In this document: positions 29,900 through 34,396 of the stretch, piece after piece
Layout of the letters: every line of letters starts with the position of its first letter
How positions within the stretch are numbered: the first letter of the stretch is position 1
Assembly (NCBI GenBank): GCA_027451805.1
Contig: DAIDIF010000200.1
Span: 1-34,396 of the forward strand
DNA length: 34,396 nucleotides
Source of the DNA: Acidobacteriota bacterium
Lineage (GTDB): Bacteria > Acidobacteriota > Terriglobia > Terriglobales > SCQP01
Reading direction: 5' to 3'
Notes under the pieces: generated by a model
Databases searched by the model: none
Told to the model about the DNA's origin: nothing
Seen by the model: the letters and a program-made list of their open reading frames with translations, nothing else
Position numbers and translations under genes: made by a program

Positions 29900-32302
29900 C
29901 TAGTCCGCGCGCAGCGCCGTGAGCGGGTCGGTGCTGGCGGCGCGCCGCGCCGGCAGCCACGCCGCCAGTCCCGCGACCAGGGCCATGGCGCCCACCGCCG
30001 CCGCCAGGCTGAGCGGATCGAGCGGCCGCACGCCATAGAGGAGCGAACCGAGCAGGCGGTCGACCGCCCAGGCCAGAACGAGTCCCGCTGCCGCGCCCCA
30101 GGCCAGCAGCCGCCCGGTCGCCGCCAGCACCACGCCCGCGACCTGGGCCGGACGGGCGCCCAAGGCCATGCGCACGCCGATCTCCCGCCGCTGCGCCGCC
30201 ACCAGCAGGCTGATCAGGCTGTAAAGCCCGAGCGCAGCCAGCAGCAGTCCGAAGCCGGCAAAGAGGGAGAGGAACTGGGCCTCGAGTTTGGGTTGCTTTA
30301 GGCGGGCAGCGACGGTGGTGTCCAAGCGCTGCAGGCCGAAGACCGCACGGCCCGGGGCGACGCGGTCCACCAAGCGGCGGAGGCCGGCCATGGCGCCGCC
30401 GGGCCCACCGGCAGTGCGCACCAGGTAATCCGGATCGGGCCAGGAGCCGGCGGGCAGACAGAGGTAAAGAAACGGGGTTGCCGCCTCGGCCAGACTGTTT
30501 TCGCGGACGTCGCCGACGACGCCGACGATGTGCGAGCTGCCCTGGCGGGGTTCGCTCGCGATGCGAAAGGCCCGGCCGACGACGTCTTCACCGTGCATGT
30601 AACTGCGGACGAAGGCGGTGTTGACCAATCCTTCGACGGAGCCGTTCATGCCGCTGTTCTGCAGCGGCTGGCACCAATGGCCGGCGAGCAGCGGCACGCG
30701 CAGGGCTTTCAGGTAGCCGGCGGTGACGGTGCGCTCGCCGACCGAGTAGGTGCCGCCCGGGCCGCCGGCCAAGCCGGCCAATTCGATCTGGAACTGCAGC
30801 GTGGCGTTGCTGGCGGGAAGGAAGTTGGTGAACCCGGCGGCGACCACGCCGGGCTGGGCTCGGAGGGCGTGAAGCAGCGCCACCTGCATGGCGCCGACCT
30901 TCGCCCGGTCCTCGTTCCACGCGGCACCGACGTGGAAGGTGAAGGCGTCGGCGGCGTCGAAGCCGGCATGGACGCGGGAGAGGTTGTACAACGAGCGCAG
31001 CAACAGGCCGGCGCCGGCGGCGAGCAGGACGGTCAGCGCCAGTTGCGCCACCACGAGAACGCGCTGCAGGCGCCGGCGTCCGCCGGGTGCGCCGGCATTG
31101 AGGCTGGCCAGGAGCTGGGCCAGCTTCGGCTGCATCGCCGCCAAGGCTGGGCCCAGGCCGAAGGCCATGGCCGCGATCGCGCTGATCGCCACCGCGAACG
31201 CCCAGCCGCGCGGGTCGAAGCGCAACTCGGCCATCCGAGGCAGCGTACCCGGGGCGAGGTGGGCCGCCGCGTGCACGCCAGCCCAGGCGAGACCGCCGCC
31301 CAGCGCCGCCGCCGCCGCGCTCAGCAGCAGGGCTTCGCGCAGCACCGTCGCCGCCACCTGCGCCCGCGAGCCGCCCAGGGCGCTGCGGATGGCCAGCTCC
31401 CTTGCCCGGCCCTGCAATTGCGCCAGCGTCAATCCGGCGATGTTGGCGATCGCCAGCGCCAGCAGCAGCAGCACCGCCGCGAAGATCGCCCACAGCGTGG
31501 CCTGCGATGAGCCGACGAGGAAGCCCTTCAGGCTGCTCACTTGCGCCGACCAGCCGCCGTCGGTAGCGGGAAACTTCGCGCCCAGCTGCGCCTGCACCCG
31601 GTCGAGGTCGGCCGTCGCCTGGGCGACGGTCACGCCGGCGCGCAGACGTCCGACGCCGGAGTAGAAGCGCGCGTCGCGCATGTTCTGCAGAAACGCCGGC
31701 AACTGCGCCGGCAGCCAGGCGTCGGTGGTCGAGCTGGTGAAGTCGCGCGGCATGACGCCGACAATCGGGTAGCGCGCGCCGGCCAGGATCAGCGCCTGGC
31801 GGAGCGCCCGCGGGCTGCGGTTGTAGCGCCGCGTCCAGAAGGCATAGCTGATCACCGCCGCGCCGGGCGCCGGCGCCGCACGCTGTTCAACTTTGGTGAA
31901 CGTCCGCCCCAGCAGCGGCTTCATCCCCATTACCCGGAAGTATTGCGGCGACACCCGCACCGCCTCGATCCGCAACGGCTCCGCCCCGCTGGTGTCAGTG
32001 TCGTTTTCCGCGTACTCGCCGGCGATGGCCGTGAACGCCTGGCTCCTGCGGTTCCAGTCCGCCAAATTGGCGGGCGAGATCAGGCTGGCGTTCTGGCGCT
32101 TCGCCGGGTTCGCCTCCAGCACCAGCACCAGCCGGTTGGCGTGCGGGAAGGGAAGGGGCCGGAGCAGCACCGTGTCCACGATCGAGAACAGCGTCGCCGC
32201 CGCCCCGATGCCCACTGCCAGCACCAAAGTCGTGGTCAGCGCATAGGCCGGTCGCCGCCGCAGCGACCGGGCCGCCAGGAACCAGGGTTGGAGGCTGAAC
32301 AT
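29900..32302 (-). CDS. ADOP-family ABC transporter permease (complete)
   Basis: About 800 residues with the duplicated MacB layout. The first half has a TM helix around residues 20-45 (LVLAVGIGAAATLFSIVDTVLL), a MacB_PCD-like periplasmic domain (SYAFWTRRYNRSPRALRQ) and an FtsX block of three helices (about 265-390) with GRARELAIRSALGGSR. The second half repeats this: a helix near 420-440, a second periplasmic domain (GYLKALRVPLLAGHW, VGVVGDVREN) and a closing FtsX block with AQRREIGVRMALGARPAQV and PARRAASTDPLTALRAD, the standard C-terminal signature. Unlike the left-edge paralogue it lacks the extra soluble N-terminal segment. No ATPase gene is nearby, as is usual for these orphan permeases. 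The start is taken as ATG 32302; TTG 32308 is possible. It is divergent from another ADOP gene across an 89- to 95-base spacer. Confidence 0.93.
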   Translation of the reverse strand: MFSLQPWFLAARSLRRRPAYALTTTLVLAVGIGAAATLFSIVDTVLLRPLPFPHANRLVLVLEANPAKRQNASLISPANLADWNRRSQAFTAIAGEYAENDTDTSGAEPLRIEAVRVSPQYFRVMGMKPLLGRTFTKVEQRAAPAPGAAVISYAFWTRRYNRSPRALRQALILAGARYPIVGVMPRDFTSSTTDAWLPAQLPAFLQNMRDARFYSGVGRLRAGVTVAQATADLDRVQAQLGAKFPATDGGWSAQVSSLKGFLVGSSQATLWAIFAAVLLLLALAIANIAGLTLAQLQGRARELAIRSALGGSRAQVAATVLREALLLSAAAAALGGGLAWAGVHAAAHLAPGTLPRMAELRFDPRGWAFAVAISAIAAMAFGLGPALAAMQPKLAQLLASLNAGAPGGRRRLQRVLVVAQLALTVLLAAGAGLLLRSLYNLSRVHAGFDAADAFTFHVGAAWNEDRAKVGAMQVALLHALRAQPGVVAAGFTNFLPASNATLQFQIELAGLAGGPGGTYSVGERTVTAGYLKALRVPLLAGHWCQPLQNSGMNGSVEGLVNTAFVRSYMHGEDVVGRAFRIASEPRQGSSHIVGVVGDVRENSLAEAATPFLYLCLPAGSWPDPDYLVRTAGGPGGAMAGLRRLVDRVAPGRAVFGLQRLDTTVAARLKQPKLEAQFLSLFAGFGLLLAALGLYSLISLLVAAQRREIGVRMALGARPAQVAGVVLAATGRLLAWGAAAGLVLAWAVDRLLGSLLYGVRPLDPLSLAAAVGAMALVAGLAAWLPARRAASTDPLTALRAD

Positions 32303-32373
32303 AGCCAACGGTACGCACGCGGAATGAAAAAGTTGGCAAAAAAGTGCAACGCTAACCGCCGCCGCCGGTTTAC

Positions 32374-32387
32374 GTTCCTATAGGAAC
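32374..32387. promoter_or_regulatory. Perfect 14-base palindrome between divergent ADOP permease genes
   Basis: GTTCCTATAGGAAC is fully self-complementary and ends 10 bases before the plus-strand start codon, overlapping the ribosome-binding area. Its TTC-C-TATAG core resembles TTCTATAG found on the minus strand upstream of padR (around 1537-1544). It is a candidate operator for a PadR-type or other dimeric repressor. Confidence 0.5.
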
Positions 32388-32397
32388 AGGTGACACC

Positions 32398-34396
32398 ATG
32401 GGCTTCGCCGCCGACCTCCGCCAGGACCTCCGCTTCGCCCGCCGCAGCCTGGCCCGCCATCGCGGTCTGAGCACGGTGATCGTGCTTACGCTGGCGCTGG
32501 CCATCGGCGCCAACACCGCCATCTTCAGCTTGATGGACGCGCTGCTGCTGGCGCCGCTGCCGGTGCGTTCGCCGCAGACGCTGCTGCTGCTGCGCTGGAC
32601 GGCGCACCGCCACCCCAAGTTTCACAGTAGCTCGAGCTACGGCGATTGCGATAACACCTTCACCAAGCTCAGCGCCAGCAGCTGCTCGTTTTCGCTGCCG
32701 TTCTTCCGCGAGCTGCAGAGCTCGGCCCGCAGCCTGCGCGCGGTCACCGCGTCGGGGGGGACCTCGGAGTTCAATCTCAGCGGCCACGGCGCGGCGAGCA
32801 TGGTCAGCGCGGCCTATGTGGCGGGCAATTACTTTTCCGTGCTCGGGGTCGGGCCCGCGGCCGGGCGCCTGCTGGAGGCTGCCGACGACACGCCGGAGGC
32901 GCCGATCGCGGTGGTGCTCAGCTACCGCTTTTGGATGCGCGCCTTCGCCGGTTCGCGCGGCGTGATCGGACGCAGCCTGGCGCTCAACAACACGCCGGTG
33001 ACGGTGGTGGGGGTGGCGGCGCCCAGCTTCACCAGCCTTACGCCGGGACGGGTAAGCGACGCGTGGCTGCCGCTGTCGGCACGGGCGAAGTTGACGCCGG
33101 ACTTCCGGGCGCAATCGGAAGACGCCGGCGCCATCTGGCTGGTGCTCTTGGCGCGGCTGCGCGCCGGCTATAGCCCAGCGCAGGCGCAGGCCGAAGTCAG
33201 CGGCATGTTCCGGCGGGAGATGCTGGCCGGACCGAAGCCAAAAGCCAAGCCGGGCGATGACGTGCGGGTGGCGGTCGAGAGCGCCCAGACCGGCTTGAGC
33301 GGCGCGCGGGGGCAGTTCACGCAGCCGCTGACCATCCTGATGTGGACCGTCGGCGCGATCCTGCTGATCGCGTGCGCCAATGTGGCCGGGCTGCTGCTGG
33401 GCCGCGCCAAGGCGCGGCACAAGGAACTGGCGGTGCGACGGGCGCTGGGCGCGGGCGGCGGGCGCATCGCGCGCCAGTTGCTCACCGAAAGCCTGACGCT
33501 GGCGGCGGTGGGCGGGCTGCTGGGGCTGGCGCTGGCGTTGTGGGGCGCGCGCGTGCTACTGGCGGCGATGGCGGGCGCTTCGTACCAGCCGCTGGGACTT
33601 ACGCTACATCTCGATCCGCGCGTGTTGCTGTTCGCGCTGGGGGTGACGCTGGTCACCGGGTTGCTCTTCGGGCTGGCGCCGGCGCTGCGCGGGGCGCGCG
33701 GCGATCTCAGCCGGTCGCTGAAGGATGCCGTGGGCAATAGCGAGGGCGGACGGCGGAAGTGGCTGCACCTGGGTAATGCGCTGGTGGTCGCGCAAGTGGC
33801 GCTGTGCGCGGTGGTGCTGGCCGCGGCGGGGTTGATGGTGCGCACGCTGGCCAACCTGCGCGCCGTCAATCCGGGCTTCGACACGCGCAACTTGCTGCTG
33901 TTCCAGCTCCAACCGGAACTCGTCGGTTACAAGGGCGCGCGCGTCAACCAGCTCTACGACCGGCTGCAGCGCCATATCGGTGCGCTGCCGGGGGTGCGCG
34001 GCGTCACCTACTCGGAGTCGCCGCTGGTGAGCGGCGATTTGTGGGAGACGAGTTTTCACATCACGCCCAAGGGCAAGAGCGTGGAGAGCGACGTGATGGC
34101 GGTCGGGCTCAACTTTTTCGCCACCCTGCACATCCCGCTGCGGCTGGGGCGGGAGTTCCGGCCGACGGATTTTGTCGCGCGGCCGGACACGCCGCCGGCG
34201 GCGAAGGCGCCGGCCGGTCCGCCGGTGGCGGTCGTCGTCAACCAGACGTTTGCCCGGCGATACCTGGCGCCGGGCGATCCGATCGGGCGCATCTTCGGCC
34301 GCGGCGACGACGGCAGACAGGCGGGCTACGTGGTGGTGGGCGTTTCCGCCGATACCAAGTATCAAAGCCTGAGCGCCAAGATGGCGCCGACGGCGT
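32398..34396 (+). CDS. ADOP-family ABC transporter permease, N-terminal part (runs off right edge)
   Basis: Open from ATG 32398 to the window edge (666 codons, no stop), so it is partial at the C-terminus. It opens with DLRQDLRFARRSLARHRG and a TM helix (VIVLTLALAIGANTAIFSLMDALLL). A periplasmic MacB_PCD-like domain follows, with cysteines near residues 82 and 96, VVLSYRFWMRAFAGSRGVIGRSL and GVAAPSFTSLTPG. The FtsX block (about 310-450) has LLIACANVAGLLLGRAKARHKELAVRRALG, then a helix at about 460-480 and the start of a second periplasmic domain (NLLLFQLQPELVGYKGARV). AGGTGA lies five bases before the ATG. The spacer palindrome at 32374-32387 overlaps its leader. It is a paralogue of the divergent gene and of the left-edge permease but clearly not identical to either. 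Substrate unknown. Confidence 0.92.
   Translation, partial: MGFAADLRQDLRFARRSLARHRGLSTVIVLTLALAIGANTAIFSLMDALLLAPLPVRSPQTLLLLRWTAHRHPKFHSSSSYGDCDNTFTKLSASSCSFSLPFFRELQSSARSLRAVTASGGTSEFNLSGHGAASMVSAAYVAGNYFSVLGVGPAAGRLLEAADDTPEAPIAVVLSYRFWMRAFAGSRGVIGRSLALNNTPVTVVGVAAPSFTSLTPGRVSDAWLPLSARAKLTPDFRAQSEDAGAIWLVLLARLRAGYSPAQAQAEVSGMFRREMLAGPKPKAKPGDDVRVAVESAQTGLSGARGQFTQPLTILMWTVGAILLIACANVAGLLLGRAKARHKELAVRRALGAGGGRIARQLLTESLTLAAVGGLLGLALALWGARVLLAAMAGASYQPLGLTLHLDPRVLLFALGVTLVTGLLFGLAPALRGARGDLSRSLKDAVGNSEGGRRKWLHLGNALVVAQVALCAVVLAAAGLMVRTLANLRAVNPGFDTRNLLLFQLQPELVGYKGARVNQLYDRLQRHIGALPGVRGVTYSESPLVSGDLWETSFHITPKGKSVESDVMAVGLNFFATLHIPLRLGREFRPTDFVARPDTPPAAKAPAGPPVAVVVNQTFARRYLAPGDPIGRIFGRGDDGRQAGYVVVGVSADTKYQSLSAKMAPTA

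Overview
The window is a high-GC bacterial chromosome segment, gene dense and without visible insertion sequences, prophage or CRISPR arrays. Several gene families point to Acidobacteriota. There are three long permeases of the acidobacterial duplicated orphan permease (ADOP) type, one with a PadR regulator just upstream. There are also a large secreted BNR/sortilin-like protein, a secreted S9 peptidase and a large exported protein of unknown family. This assignment is inference from gene content; no rRNA or other strong phylogenetic marker is present.

Layout. At 1-2854 (minus strand) an alanyl-tRNA editing protein is followed by padR and the start of an ADOP permease that runs off the left edge. 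A tRNA-Ser(GCU) lies at 2953-3045. From 3369 to 9651 (plus strand) come a secreted BNR-repeat protein with a strong terminator, an SDR-type oxidoreductase, a MarR-GNAT fusion, and a translationally coupled exported rhodanese/TlpA-thioredoxin pair. At 9674-12145 (minus) is an 823-residue exported protein of unknown family.

The centrepiece is 12244-21953, all on the minus strand. In transcription order it holds a double-domain universal stress protein, a cytosolic PAS-type histidine kinase, an NtrC-type sigma-54 activator, a gap with a candidate sigma-54 promoter, a Crp/Fnr-family regulator, a decaheme cytochrome of the MtrA/DmsE type, an MtrB/PioB-like outer-membrane beta-barrel, a monoheme cytochrome c, a NapC/CymA-like tetraheme quinol dehydrogenase, and a two-helix membrane protein. 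Together these could carry electrons from the quinol pool through a periplasmic cytochrome and a porin-cytochrome conduit to the cell exterior, or inward in an oxidising organism. The regulatory cascade would sit directly upstream. This porin-cytochrome operon with its own sigma-54/Crp control is the most interesting system in the window.

The rest (22246-34396) contains comEC (DNA uptake), a REC/HD-GYP c-di-GMP phosphodiesterase-type response regulator convergent with it, a secreted DPP-IV-like S9 peptidase, a cystathionine beta-synthase/cysteine synthase with C-terminal CBS domains, and two divergent ADOP permeases around an 89-base spacer that holds a perfect 14-base palindrome. Long open frames opposite many of these genes are by-products of the GC-rich codon use and were left out.
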